Assembly (NCBI GenBank): GCA_905221605.1
Contig: CAJNDS010001802.1
Span: forward strand, 686,979-750,978
From: Symbiodinium natans
Taxonomy: Eukaryota > Sar > Dinophyceae > Suessiales > Symbiodiniaceae
Length of the DNA: 64,000 nucleotides
Direction: 5' to 3'
This document shows, one piece after another, positions 15,122-29,534 of the stretch (position 1 is its first letter; every line of letters begins with the position of its first letter). A model generated the notes under the pieces. The model had not been told where the DNA came from and ran no database searches. It saw nothing but the letters and a program-made list of their open reading frames with translations. A program made the position numbers and the translations under genes.

Positions 15122-15988
15122 GTGAGTGCGTCTGCATGGTGATGCCAGTGATGCCTGATGCGGCGTGTAGCGCTGAGGTGGAGGCCGACTTTGACAACCT
15201 GTACCAGCAGTCGAGCCATGCAGCTTGGCTTGAGCAGTGGAACTGCAGGCAAAGCAGCAGAGTCTCGGGAGAAGCTGCAAGAAGAAGATTTGTTTAAGAT
15301 TTGGTGACTTTTGCTGCTTGAGGCCAGCAAGCCCGCCCCGCCGAACCGGCAGTGACGAAGCCCCGTCCCCGTCCGGCAACTGGCACAAGCACAGCAGACC
15401 GTCCTGAAGGCAGCGGCCTTCCCGAAGAATCAATTCATGTCAGTTCAATATTTGTTCTGGTACAGTCCCAGCCGTGACGTTGTATAGATGTCCATGCACG
15501 ATGCCCTTCTTTTGCCTTGCTCTCTTGTGCAAAGAATCGATGGTGCAAATTCATGCATGCAGTTGTGATTTTGGTGGGGCCAGGGCCAAGGGCACTCGTC
15601 GTATAGCGTGGAATCGTCCAGCTGCGCAAGAGCGCACTTGCTTCCCCTAAGAGGGAGGCCGCTTCCACGCGTAAAAATCGACTGTGCCCCTGGCCCGGCT
15701 CTTTCTGGGCTCATCAAAGATCTAGCCTCGACCAGCCAGACTGGTCAGACTTCGCGCAAGGCCACAGGGCCATGCCCCCAGTGAGAGTCAAAAGCCAGAC
15801 ACCACAGTGAGCCCTGAGCATTGCCATGCTCATGCAGCCCACGTGATGCGCAGCTTGGGCAAGCGAGATTCCCGACTGAAACACTGGCAGGCCACCAGAG
15901 CCCTTTCCCGCCTCAGCCATTTCTTGCACCTCAAGGCATCGTTGTAGAGTCTCTGCAAGAGATTGCAAAGGCGATCTTCTTGCCAAAC
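15122..15988 (+). other. Array spacer 2
   Basis: Spacer between copies 2 and 3, 867 nt. It is nearly identical to spacer 1 apart from indels and has no supported gene. Confidence 0.7.
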
Positions 15989-17715
15989 ATGACGCAGACT
16001 CTCCCTCAAGCCACGGTGGAGAAGGTGCCGCTCTCTCCGTCTCGCCTTTCCAGGTCCGGCTCTGCTAAGATCATGCAGGAGAGCCTCGTGCACGGAATCC
16101 GTAAATCTTCTTGACACTAAGGTTTCCTAGCTTCGGTTTCTTTGCCGCGGCAGCTGCTTCGTAAGAGCGAAGTGCTTGTCAAAGATTATACCAAGAATGG
16201 ACCAAGGAAGGCTGCAGCTATCAGGAAGAGCTTTCAGCGCCCGAAGTTTTGGGTCATGGGCTTCGGCTGGTGCTTGGCAGCATGCGCAGGGGCGGCCAAC
16301 GTGATTGCCTTCAAGTGCTGGAGCCTTTATGCGTCGCATGTGACTGGTAGCACATCGGCCATAGCCTTCCGACTCGAAGGCTACCATCAGGGTGACTATG
16401 GCTCAGAGACATTGAAGGAAGCATGCTCGCTGGTCTTCTCCTTCCTTGTTGGAGCATACACCTGCGGAATCCTCATTGACAAGAACCAAGTGCACTTCCT
16501 CGGGAAGCTCTGTTTTTCTAGTTTCATCAGTTTTTTGGTCAAGAAGGGTCGGGCGCCTCTTTTCTGACTAGAGAAAGTTGGGAGGAAGAGAGGAGCGCCT
16601 TAGGAGTTCACAGGCTCACAGATGACTGCACAGCTTTTCTTTTGCGGAGCTTGCGCAGAGGAAAGCCTTCTACGGCCTGGCCCTGGTCCTGAACTCGGCC
16701 CTTCTGGTGTCGGCGGCCTTTGTGCCCGGTCGGCTGCTCGCGGCCTCCCTGGTGGCAGCAGCATGCGGCTTGCAGAACGCCATGTGCACGTCCCACTTTG
16801 GCACGATCATCCGCACGACGCACGCCGCCCGGCCTGAGCTTTCGAAGTTTGCCCATTTTGCCCCGCACGAAGCGAACTTAAGAGTCGTTTAAGTGAGCAT
16901 GCACGCTTTCATTTTCAAAGTGGAGCTCTGTGCGAGGGCTGATCTTTGTTTGTATTTTGACCAGGTCACTGGCACCATGACCGACATCGGTTCGACAATG
17001 GGCCGCATCAGCATGATCTACCTCAGGAGAGCTTGCCGCTGCAGGCAGCTGACGGATGTCGAGCGTGCAGAGATCGGCGTGGATGCACGCAAGCTGGGTG
17101 TGCTCAGCGGGCTCTGGTCCTTCTACCTGATTGGCGGCCTCGTCGGGATCTACATGGAGAACATTGTGGCAGGTCCCAAGGCGCTTCTGATCCCGGCTTC
17201 TGTCACTGGCAGTATGGGCTTGACCTACATGGCCTGTCGGCAGCTGTTGAAAGACTACATCAAGAAGCTGGAGAAGGCCAGGAGAGTCGCAAGCTGTCGC
17301 CGCGTCGCGCCATTTGCAGTCGGCAGTGCAGTGATGACCGTGCTCCTTCTTATTCTGATTATGTGTGCTGTTTTTGTTTTGAGTTGTTCTTGGTCTTTTG
17401 CTCCGCTGCAGGAGCGATTCTCAGCCGACCTCAAGGAGGCGCAGAGTGCCCTGGCCCACATGGGATCTCGCCTGCACGATCTCGAGAGCGGCGGCCAGAG
17501 CGATCTGGCGCCTTGGCCATAGAACACCACATGCGTTTCTTGCTTCTTTCTCGCGCTCCTCCGCTCCCTCTCTCTCTCTCTCCCTTGCTCCCTCTCTCCC
17601 TCTCTCCTCGCTGCCTCTCTCAGCAGCGCCCTTGCAGGTGGTAGACCTGGACGAAGAGATGGGCAACATGATCGAGGCGCTGCACGAGGCCGCATGTCGA
17701 CCAACCGACCGCTGA
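15989..17715 (+). CDS. DUF1275/YoaK-family membrane protein, array copy 3
   Basis: Exons: 15989-16100, 16218-16506, 16661-16823, 16965-17288, 17412-17507 and 17638-17715, with the same six lengths. It is closest to copy 2 (same Met and Asp changes, same intron 2 type). Exon 1 has Ile for Val in GSAKI. The pyrimidine-rich intron 5 lacks one G near its acceptor (130 instead of 131 nt), which places the CTTGCAG just before exon 6 in the intron. Confidence 0.9.
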
Positions 17716-18607
17716 CTGAGTGCGTCTGGTGATGCCAGTGATGCCTGATGCGGCGTGTAGCGCTGAGGTGGAGGCCGACTTTGACAACCTGTACCAGCAG
17801 TCGAGCCATGCAGCTTGGCTTGAGCAGTGGAACTGCAGGCAAAGCAGCAGAGTCTCGGGGGGGTCGTCGGCGGCAAGTCACCCAGAAGCTGCAAGAAGAA
17901 GATTTGTTTAAGATTTGGTGACTTTTGCTGCTTGAGGCCAGCAAGCCCGCCCCGCCGAACCGGCAGTGACGAAGCCCCGTCCCCGTCCGGCAACTGGCAC
18001 AAGCACAGCAGACCGTCCTGAAGGCAGCGGCCTTCCCGAAGAATCAATTCATGTCAGTTCAAGATTTGTTCTGGTACGGTTCCAGCCGTGACGTTGTATG
18101 GATGTCCATGCACGATGCTCTTCTTTTGCCTTGCTCTCTTGTGCAAAGAATCGATGGTGCAAATTCATGCATGCAGTTGTGATTTTGTTGGGGCCAGGGC
18201 CAAGGGCACTGGTCGTATAGCGTGGAATCGTCCAGATGCGCATAAGCGCACCTGCTTCCCCTAAGAGGGAGGCCGTTCCATGCTTAAGAATCGACCGTGC
18301 CCCTGGCTTGGCACTTTCTGGGCTTTTCAAAGATCCAGCCCCGACCAGCCAGACTGGTCAGACTTCGCGCAAGGCCACGGGGCCATGCACTCAGCACTGT
18401 AAAGAGTAAAAAGCCGGACACCACAGTGAATCCTGAGCATTGCCATGTGTTCGCAGCCCGCATGATGATTTGGGGATTTGGGCAGGGGAGATTCCCGACT
18501 GAAACATTGGCAGGCCACCAGAGCCCTTTCCCGCCTCAGCCATTGCACCTCAAGGCATCGTTGAAGAGTCTCTGCAGGAGATTGCAAGGGCGATCTTCTT
18601 GCCAAAC
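17716..18607 (+). other. Array spacer 3
   Basis: Spacer between copies 3 and 4, 892 nt. Its distal half is of the copy 4/5 type: it contains GATGATTTGGGGATTTGGGC upstream of the leader, as in spacer 4. No gene. Confidence 0.7.
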
Positions 18608-20324
18608 ATGACGCAGACTCTCCCTCAAGCCACGGTGGAGAAGGTGCCGCTCTCCCCATCTCGCCTTTCCAGGTCCGGCTCTGCTAAGATCATGCAGGAG
18701 AGCCTCGTGCACGGAATCCGTACGTTCTTGACAAGGTTTCCTAGCTTCGGTTTCTTTTCCGCGGCAGCTGCTTCGTAAGAGCGAAGTGCTTGTCAAAGAT
18801 TATCAAGAATGGACCAAGGAAGGCTGCAGCTATCAGGAAGAGCTTTCAGCGCCCGAAGTTTTGGGTCTTGGGCTTCGGCTGGTGCTTGGCAGCCTGCGCA
18901 GGGGCGGCCAACGTGATTGCCTTCAAGTGCTGGAGTCTTTATGCATCGCACGTGACCGGTAGCACATCGGCCATAGCCTTCCGACTCGAAGGCTACCATC
19001 AGGGTGAGTATGGCTCAGAGACGTTGAAGGAAGCATGCTCGCTGGTCTTCTCCTTCCTTGTCGGAGCATACACCTGCGGAATCCTCATTGACAAGAACCA
19101 AGTGCACTTCCTCGGGAAGCTCTGCTTCATTAATTTCACCCGTTTGTTGGTCAAAATGGTCGGGTGCTTTTCTTCTGACTTGAGTTGGGAGGAAGATCAC
19201 AGACTCACAGATGACTGCACAGTACATACTGTAGCTCATGACAGCATTTTTGCGGAGCTTGCGCAGAGGAAAGCCTTCTACGGCCTGGCCCTGGTCCTGA
19301 ACTCGGCCCTTCTGGTGTCGGCGGCCTTTGTGCCCGGTCGGCTGCTCGCGGCCTCCCTGGTGGCAGCAGCTTGCGGCTTGCAGAACGCGATGTGCACGTC
19401 CCACTTTGGCACTATCATCCGCACGACGCACGCCGCCCGGCCTGAGCTTTCGAAGTTTGCCCATTTTGCCCCGCACGAAGCGAACTTAAGAGTCGTTTAA
19501 GTGAGCATGCACGCTTTCATTTTCAAAGTGGAGCTCTGTGCGAGGGCTGATCTTTGTTTGTATTTTGACCAGGTCACTGGCACCATGACCGACATCGGTT
19601 CGACAATGGGCCGCATCAGCATGATCTACCTCAGGAGAGCTTGCCGCTGCAGGCAGCTGACGGATGTCGAGCGTGCAGAGATCGGCGTGGATGCACGCAA
19701 GCTGGGTGTGCTCAGCGGGCTCTGGTCCTTCTACCTAATTGGCGGCCTCGTCGGGATCTACATGGAGAACATTGTGGCAGGTCCCAAGGCGCTTCTGATC
19801 CCGGCTTCTGTCACTGGCAGTATGGGCTTGACCTACATGGCCTGTCGGCAGCTGTTGAAAGACTACATCAAGAAGCTGGAGAAGGCCAGGAGAGTCGCAA
19901 GCTGTCGCCGCGTCGCGCCATTTGCAGTAGGCAGTGCAGTGATGACCGTGCTCCTTCTTATTCTTATTATGTGTGCTGTTTTTGTTTTGAGTTGTGTTTG
20001 GTCTTTTGCTCCGCTGCAGGAGCGATTCTCAGCCGACCTCAAGGAGGCGCAGAGTGCCCTGGCCCACATGGGATCTCGCCTGCACGATCTCGAGAGCGGC
20101 GGCCAGAGCGATCTGGCGCCTTGGCCATAAAACACCACATGCGTTTCTTGTTTCTTTCTCGCGCTCCTCCGCTCCCTCTCTCTCTCTCTGCCTTGCTCCC
20201 CCTCTCCCTCTCTCCTCGCTGCCTCTCTCAGCAGCGCCCTTGGCAGGTGGTAGACCTGGACGAAGAGATGGGCAACATGATCGAGGCGCTGCACGAGGCC
20301 GCATGTCGACCAACCGACCGCTGA
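18608..20324 (+). CDS. DUF1275/YoaK-family membrane protein, array copy 4
   Basis: Exons: 18608-18719, 18830-19118, 19269-19431, 19573-19896, 20020-20115 and 20247-20324. Intron 1 is 110 nt, shorter than in copies 1-3; the non-triplet deletion lies upstream of the GCTGCAG acceptor used here, so the frame is kept. An acceptor at CGCGGCAG would put a frameshift in this copy. Intron 2 is of the copy 1 type. Protein features match copy 1 except Ile in exon 1 and the RPTDR end. Confidence 0.88.
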
Positions 20325-21199
20325 GTGAGTGCGTCTGGTGATGCCAGTGATGCCTGATGCGGCGTGTAGCGCTGAGGTGGAGGCCGACTTTGACAACCTG
20401 TACCAGCAATCGAGCCATGCAGCTTGGCTTGAGCAGTGGAACTGCAGGCAAAGCAGCAGAGTCTAAGGGACGGGGGCAGGTCACCCAGAAGAAGCCTTGT
20501 TCAAGATTTGCTGACTTTGCTTGAGGCCAGTAAGCCCGCCCCGCCGAACCGGCAGTGACGCAGCCCCATCTCCGTCCGGCAACTGGCACAAGCACAGCAG
20601 ACCGTCCTGAAGGCAGCGGCCTTCCCGAAGAATCAATTCATGTCAGTTCAAGATTTGTTCTGGTACGGTTCCAGCCGTGACGTTGTATAGATGTCCATGC
20701 ACGATGCCCTTCTTTTGCCTTGCTCTCTTGTGCAAAGAATCGATGGTGCAAATTCATGCATGCAGTTGTGATTTTGTTGGGGCCAGGGCCAAGGGCACTG
20801 GTCGTACAGCGTGGAATCGTCCAGCTGCGCAAGAGCGTACCTGCTTCCCCTAAGAGGGAGGCCGTTCCATGCTTAAGAATCGACCGTGCCCCTGGCCCGG
20901 CTCTTTCTGGGCTTTTCAGAATCCAGCCCCGACCAGCCAGACTGGTCAGACTTCGCGCAAGGCCACGGGGCCATGCACTCAGCACTGTAAAGCGTAAAAA
21001 GCCGGACACCACAGTGAATCCTGAGCATTGCCATGTGTTCGCAGCCCGCATGATGATTTGGGGATTTGGGCAGGGGAGATTCCCGACTGAAACATTGGCA
21101 GGCCACCAGAGCCCTTTCCCGCCTCAGCCATTTCTTGCACCTCAAGGCATCGTTGAAGAGTCTCTGCAGGAGATTGCAAGGGCGATCTTCTTGCCAAAC
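20325..21199 (+). other. Array spacer 4
   Basis: Spacer between copies 4 and 5, 875 nt, with its own deletions near 20465-20510. A long open frame reaches from 20720 through the leader into exon 1. It is not preserved in spacer 3, so I do not treat it as coding. Confidence 0.68.
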
Positions 21200-22918
21200 A
21201 TGACGCAGACTCTCCCTCAAGCCACGGTGGAGAAGGTGCCGCTCTCTCCGTCTCGCCTTTCCAGGTCCGGCTCTGCTAAGGTCATGCAGGAGAGCCTCGT
21301 GCACGGAATCCGTACGTTCTTGACAAGGTTTCCTAGCTTCGGTTTCTTTTCCGCGGCAGCTGCTTCGTAAGAGCGAAGCATTGTCAAAGATTATCAAGAA
21401 TGGACCAAGGAAGGCTGCAGCCATCAGGAAGAGCTTTCAGCGCCCGAAGTTTTGGGTCTTGGGCTTCGGCTGGTGCTTGGCAGCCTGCGCAGGGGCGGCC
21501 AACGTGATTGCCTTCAAGTGCTGGAGTCTTTATGCATCGCACGTGACCGGTAGCACATCGGCCATAGCCTTCCGACTCGAAGGCTACCATCAGGGTGAGT
21601 ATGGCTCAGAGACATTGAAGGAAGCATGCTCGCTGGTCTTCTCCTTCCTTGTCGGAGCATACACCTGCGGAATCCTCATTGACAAGAACCAAGTGCACTT
21701 CCTCGGGAAGCTCTGCTTTTTTAAGTTCATCAGTTTTTTGGTCAACATGGTCGGGTGCCTTTTTTCTGACTAGAGAGTGTTGGGAGGAAGAGAGGCGCCC
21801 CTTAGGAGTTCACAGACTCACAGATGACTGCACAGCTTTTCTTTTGCGGAGCTTGCGCAGAGGAAAGCCTTCTACGGCCTGGCCCTGGTCCTGAACTCGG
21901 CCCTTCTGGTGTCGGCGGCCTTTGTGCCCGGTCGGCTGCTCGCGGCCTCCCTGGTGGCAGCAGCATGCGGCTTGCAGAACGCGATGTGCACGTCCCACTT
22001 TGGCACTATCATCCGCACGACGCACGCCGCCCGGCCTGAGCTTTCGAAGTTTGCCCACTTTGCCCCGCACGAAGCGAACTTAAGAGTCGTTTAAGTGAGC
22101 ACGCACGCTTTCATTTTCAAAGTGGAGCTCTGTGCGAGGGCTGATCTTTGTTTGCATTTTGACCAGGTCACGGGCACCATGACCGACATCGGTTCGACAA
22201 TGGGCCGCATCAGCATGATCTACCTCAGGAGAGCTTGCCGCTGCAGGCAGCTGACGGATGTCGAGCGTGCAGAGATCGGCGTGGATGCACGCAAGCTGGG
22301 TGTGCTCAGCGGGCTCTGGTCCTTCTACCTGATTGGCGGCCTCGTCGGGATCTACATGGAGAACATTGTGGCAGGTCCCAAGGCGCTTCTGATCCCGGCT
22401 TCTGTCACTGGCAGTATGGGCTTGACCTACATGGCCTGTCGGCAGCTGTTGAAAGACTACATCAAGAAGCTGGAGAAGGCCAGGAGAGTCGCAAGCTGTC
22501 GCCGCGTCGCGCCATTTGCAGTCGGCAGTGCAGTGATGACCGTGCTCCTTCTTGTTCTTATTATGTGTGCTGTTTTTGTTTTGAGTTGTGTTTGGTCTTT
22601 TGCTCCGCTGCAGGAGCGATTCTCAGCCGACCTCAAGGAGGCGCAGAGTGCCCTGGCCCACATGGGATCTCGCCTGCACGATCTCGAGAGCGGCGGCCAG
22701 AGCGATCTGGCGCCTTGGCCATAGAACACCACATGCGTTTCTTGTTTCTTTCTCGCGCTCCTCCGCTCCCTCTCTCTCTCTCTGCCTTGCTCCCCCTCTC
22801 CCTCTCTCCTCGCTGCCTCTCTCAGCAGCGCCCTTGGCAGGTGGTAGACCTGGACGAAGAGATGGGCAACATGATCGAGGCGCTGCACGAGGCCGCATGT
22901 CGACCAACCGACCGCTGA
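21200..22918 (+). CDS. DUF1275/YoaK-family membrane protein, array copy 5
   Basis: Exons: 21200-21311, 21421-21709, 21863-22025, 22167-22490, 22614-22709 and 22841-22918. Exon 2 starts CC ATC instead of CT ATC; joined to the last base of exon 1 both give proline, a synonymous change that supports this splice site. Intron 1 is 109 nt. Intron 2 is of the copy 2/3 type although the exons around it resemble copy 4. The gene looks intact. Confidence 0.9.
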
Positions 22919-23640
22919 GTGAGTGCGTCTGCATGGTGATGCCAGTGATGCCTGATGCGGCGTGTAGCGCTGAGGTGGAGGCCGACTTTGACAACCTGTA
23001 CCAGCAGTCGAGCCATGCAGCTTGGCTTGAGCAGTGGAACTGCAGGCAAAGCAGCAGAGTCTCGGGGGGGTCGTCGGCAGCAAGTCACCCAGAAGCTGCA
23101 AGAAGAAGATTTGTTCAAGATTTGGTGACTTTGCTGCTTGAGGCCAGCAAGCCCGCCCCGCCGAACCGGCAGTGACGCAGCCCGGTCCCCGTCCGGCAAC
23201 TGGCACAAGCACAGCAGACCGTCCTGAAGGCAGCGGCCTTCCCGCAGAATCAATTCATGTCAGTTCAAGATTTGTTCTGGTACGGTTCCAGCCGTGACGT
23301 TGTATAGATGTCCATGCACGATGCCCTTCTTTTGCCTTGCTCTCTTGTGCAAAGAATCGATGGTGCACAAATTCATGCATGCAGTTGTGATTTTGTTGGG
23401 GCCAGGGCCAAGGGCACTGGTCGTACAGCGTGGAATCGTCCAGCTGCGCAAGAGCGTACCTGCTTCCCCTAAGAGGGAGGCCGTTCCATGCTTAAGAATC
23501 GACCGTGCCCCTGGCCCGGCTCTTTCTGGGCTTTTCAAAGATCCAGCCCCGACCAGCCAGACTGGTCAGACTTCGCGCAAGGCCACGGGGCCATGCACCC
23601 AGTGAGAGTAAAAAGCCAGACACTACATACAGTGAACCCT
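22919..23640 (+). other. Array spacer 5, truncated end of the array
   Basis: It matches the other spacers up to about 23640 and then changes to unrelated sequence, so the array ends without a sixth leader or gene. A run of C (about 23799-23813) and a short CCCTAAA array follow. Confidence 0.75.
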
Positions 23641-23811
23641 GACCATTGCGATGTGTCAGAAGGGTTGATGAGGTTGAACTCCGATTTCATGACATGGCTG
23701 TTGGACTGGATTTCGGTCCCAGGATCGAAATGCACCAAACAAGCACATCTCAAGAGCTCTGCAAGCCAGAGCCAGCCCACCGATGTGCCGAAACCACCCA
23801 CCCCCCCCCCC

Positions 23812-23862
23812 CCCTAAACCCTAAACCCTAAACCCGGACCCTAAACCCTAAACCCTAAACTT
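23812..23862 (+). repeat. Interstitial telomere-like array, (CCCTAAA)n
   Basis: About 7 units directly after a C homopolymer and directly before a candidate exon. Confidence 0.9.
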
Positions 23863-23865
23863 GAG

Positions 23866-23962
23866 GGCTCCGAAAGCCCCGAAGCTGGAGAGGTGGACCT
23901 CTACACGCGGCACAAGGCCCTGACCAACTCGCGCGGCTTCGCCTCCTTCGAAGATCCGGAAG
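23866..23962 (+). CDS. Candidate exon, unknown protein
   Basis: After ACTTGAG the frame reads GSESPEAGEVDLYTRHKALT, then NSRGFASFEDPE, and ends at a GC donor (GAAG|GCATCTCG). It is charged and protein-like. Family not recognised. It is the first coding signal after the DUF1275 array. The stretch 23963-24596 has AT-rich sequence similar to 43100-43170 (TATAAAACCC, AAGGTTCT) but no gene. Confidence 0.48.
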
Positions 23963-24596
23963 GCATCTCGATATCCTTCTTTGGAATTATTCTTATCTTT
24001 GTTTCTATAAAACCCAAGAGGATGTTTAAGATTAAGATAGTTTTTTTTATTAAGGTTCTTAAGGGGAGTATAGATGTACCACGACCTCCTCCAAGAGCTT
24101 CACTCTGAGCCCCCCTTAGGAATTACTTGTGATTTTCATTCACATCAAATACAAGGAATATTGTTTTCTTCATATTATATCTTTATACGGGAATCTTAAG
24201 AATATGTTGGTTAAATTCGGGGTCTTGGGTTCGCTCCGAAACCCTCTAACCAGCCCGAACTCCCCAAAACAGAACCCCAAAGATGACCTCTCCAGCTACA
24301 GGAGTCAGGGCGGGGGGGGAATTTCGACGTAGGAGGGCATTAGTCAGAAGCATAATCACGGTAGAACATCCATATGTTTATCAAGGAGGTGGTCATCATT
24401 GTCGTATTCTTGGGGAGCACGGGCTTACACTTCTAAGCCTTGTGCAAAATGTCACTGGCCCCGAACTGCGCGCGCGTGCTGCGTTGGCAGGATTTGAGTA
24501 GGTTGTGCTGCGCGCAGATTGAGAGGTAGGGATACGTTTAGTGATGTTGCTCTCGGTGCTTCACTGGAGCTGATTGCGCCTTCTCTTCCTCTCCAG

Positions 24597-24683
24597 GCGT
24601 GCAGAAGGCCTGCCTGCTGCTTGAGCTGTTGACCACTCCCTGTTCTCATCTGGCATTGTCGTCGAACCGGCAGCAGTTTACAG
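24597..24683 (+). CDS. Candidate exon, unknown protein
   Basis: A strong pyrimidine-rich acceptor (CTTCTCTTCCTCTCCAG) precedes VQKACLLLELLTTPCSHLAL and SSNRQQFTG, and a GTAGTG donor follows. Another possible exon (LDSWLEAQLSEDPA) lies at about 24728-24778 but in a phase that does not follow. Not recognised. Confidence 0.52.
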
Positions 24684-25021
24684 GTAGTGGCGGACAGCAG
24701 CATCCATGCCAAGTAGTAAGATGCAGTGTCGCCTTGGACAGCTGGCTCGAGGCGCAGCTTTCCGAAGACCCAGCAAGTTGACAAGAAAGCACGGCCCTTT
24801 CTTGCGAGCCGCACTTAAGCCTACCCGATTCCCGAGGTGCGCTCTGTCAAACGCCCAAAGCTTGCAGCCCATGGTTGTCACAGGTTTTTTGGGAAGCCCG
24901 AGCCCTAAACCCTGAACATCTCCCTGAACCCTCCTGACAGCTTCCGGAGCCATGTGCCTGGAGCAGCACCAAAGGGTCTGCTGACGCCTGGCAGGCACTG
25001 TGAACTTTGACAGAGCCCCCG

Positions 25022-25132
25022 AACCCTAAACCCTTAACCCTGAATAAGTCCTAAGCCAACCCTAAACCCCTAAACCCCCAAACCCCTAAACCCCTAAACC
25101 CCTAAAACCTAAACGGTTTAGGGTTTCGGGTT
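25022..25132 (+). repeat. Degenerate CCCTAAA array ending in an inverted TTTAGGG
   Basis: CCCTAAA and CCCCTAAA units run to CCTAAACGGTTTAGGGTTTC, where the motif switches strand around a 1-nt centre. A C run (about 25175-25188), a G run (about 25218-25241) and a (TA)n tract (about 25287-25304) follow. The stretch 25133-26420 has no exon that I can support. Confidence 0.8.
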
Positions 25133-26420
25133 CCCAAAGCATCCTCGCAGTCTCCTGAGCTCTGATGCGGAGCCCCCCCCCCCCCCCCCAGCCCAAAAGA
25201 AAAAATCTAGGTTGGTTTGGGGGGGGGGGGGGGGGGGGGGGGCATCTTTATTTTTCCTTATTTGGGTTTAAAAGGGACCCTATATACATATATATATATA
25301 TATATGTGTATTTTTTTTAGAAGTTTTAAAGGTCAACCCAGACATGCAACTGCAGAACGAGGCGTCCTGAGACCCCCACCCCCACCCCAAATGACTAAAA
25401 GGGCTTCCCAATATGGGGGGGTACCCTTTTTTTCCATAATGGGGATTATGTTTGGAAGCGCCCAAAATCCCCAAACCCCCCAAACATCTCAGACACCCTG
25501 AGCCGAACAAGGAATGGGCACTTCCGTCTCTGCAGCCCTTGGGCCCAGGAATTTAGGGTTTCGGATTCAGTGTGCTCGTGTCTCTGGTTGTGGATTCCGA
25601 GTTGCACTTTGCACCAAAGCAGCTTGGGGCTTGAAACTTTTTTGAAGTTCTGGCTTAGCTTGACTCACATCCAGCCAAAGGGCCACAGAGGATCTTCATG
25701 TAGGGTTTGGGGTTTCGAGTTTCGTGCAACTGCAAAGACAGATGACCATGTGTCCTGCGCCGAGACGGATTGCAGTTCGGACAACTCATTGTGTGTTGTG
25801 TAGACCCTTCGCTTATCCGAGGTTTGTTCGGAATGCCGAGAGCCTCTCCAGATACAACTGTACTACGTGCCCCACAAGGGTGAGGCTGGGCCTAGGATTC
25901 GTTGCATGCAGGCGCCTGTTGTTCCACTAAGGTTCAGGGCCCTATAGTTGGGATTGAGAGGCTAGCGTGCTTGTGTCAGAATTAGAGCGTGCTTTGGATT
26001 TAGGGTAGTCGTGTCCGTTTGCCCCGCGCATTTGTGTTACCAGCACATGCATTGCCCACTGCATCCATGGCTGAAGGCGGTAGCGTCCATGCAACCAGCA
26101 CATACATTGCCCGCTGCAGGGGTGAAAATGTAGCTTCTGCAAACGGTTCTGCACCTTCGAAAGCTTGGATTTGATCCATTTTGGATTTACACTCCTTAAC
26201 ACCCTTAAACCCAAGCAACGTAATGCTTTCATGTCTCTGTAGCAGGCTGATCACGAGTTCATGGTTCTGGCCGCTGATCGCGAAAGGCTGCCGTGTGTTC
26301 AGCGGGCCTTGCATGGGCTGAGGGATTGAGTTGAGAGGCTTTGGACTGGTCGGTTTCGCCTGTGGTCACTTGAAACCTCTCAACAACCAGTCTGGCTTCT
26401 CCTAATCACGGGAGACCTAG

Positions 26421-29084
<2,664 letters not shown>

Positions 29085-29534
29085 GGCACATGGTGGCTTC
29101 CGCGACAGTGAGTCGATTCATTTAACATGCAAATACCTCTTGCAATTGGACCCAGCACGGGGTACAGACATTGGCTTGATCGGAGCCCGGTTCATGAGCA
29201 CTTCTGAGATTCTGTCAGAGGTCCAATTGTTGATGGATACCATCCATCGCGGTAAAGTATAGAGTTTCACACTAGAGAGAGATTCCCAACACAAGAAAAC
29301 ATCTGCAAAGTTGGTGCAAGCCACAGCGACAGACTGCAGAAAGGACTGCAGGCTTCAGCGCAGTCGCTTTTGCCCCGAAGCAAGTGGTCGGTTGCAGCTT
29401 CTCCTGCCGCATATCGGGCGTACCTCGACCTTCTTGGAGGATCCTCCAACCTCAAACGGTCTGCTGCAGACTGTGCCAGACCATACATTTCCCCCCCCCC
29501 CCCTCCCCTCCCCCGCCTTTGCCCTAAACCGCAG

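Larger units (their letters stand above)
10655..23640 (+). repeat. Five-unit tandem gene array, about 2.6 kb per unit
   Basis: Equivalent start codons lie at 10779, 13394, 15989, 18608 and 21200, giving periods of 2615, 2595, 2619 and 2592 bp. Each unit holds one six-exon DUF1275 gene plus a spacer of about 870-890 bp. Homology to the other units starts near 10655 and ends near 23640, where the last spacer diverges into unrelated sequence. Coding parts are nearly identical and spacers carry small indels, so the duplication is recent or kept homogeneous. Head-to-tail arrays of this kind are common in dinoflagellates. Confidence 0.95.

Noticed and set aside
11195-19476. Minus-strand open frames conserved in each DUF1275 unit
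   Set aside because: They mirror the + strand exons and cross introns; no splice or start context. The + strand frame matches a known family.
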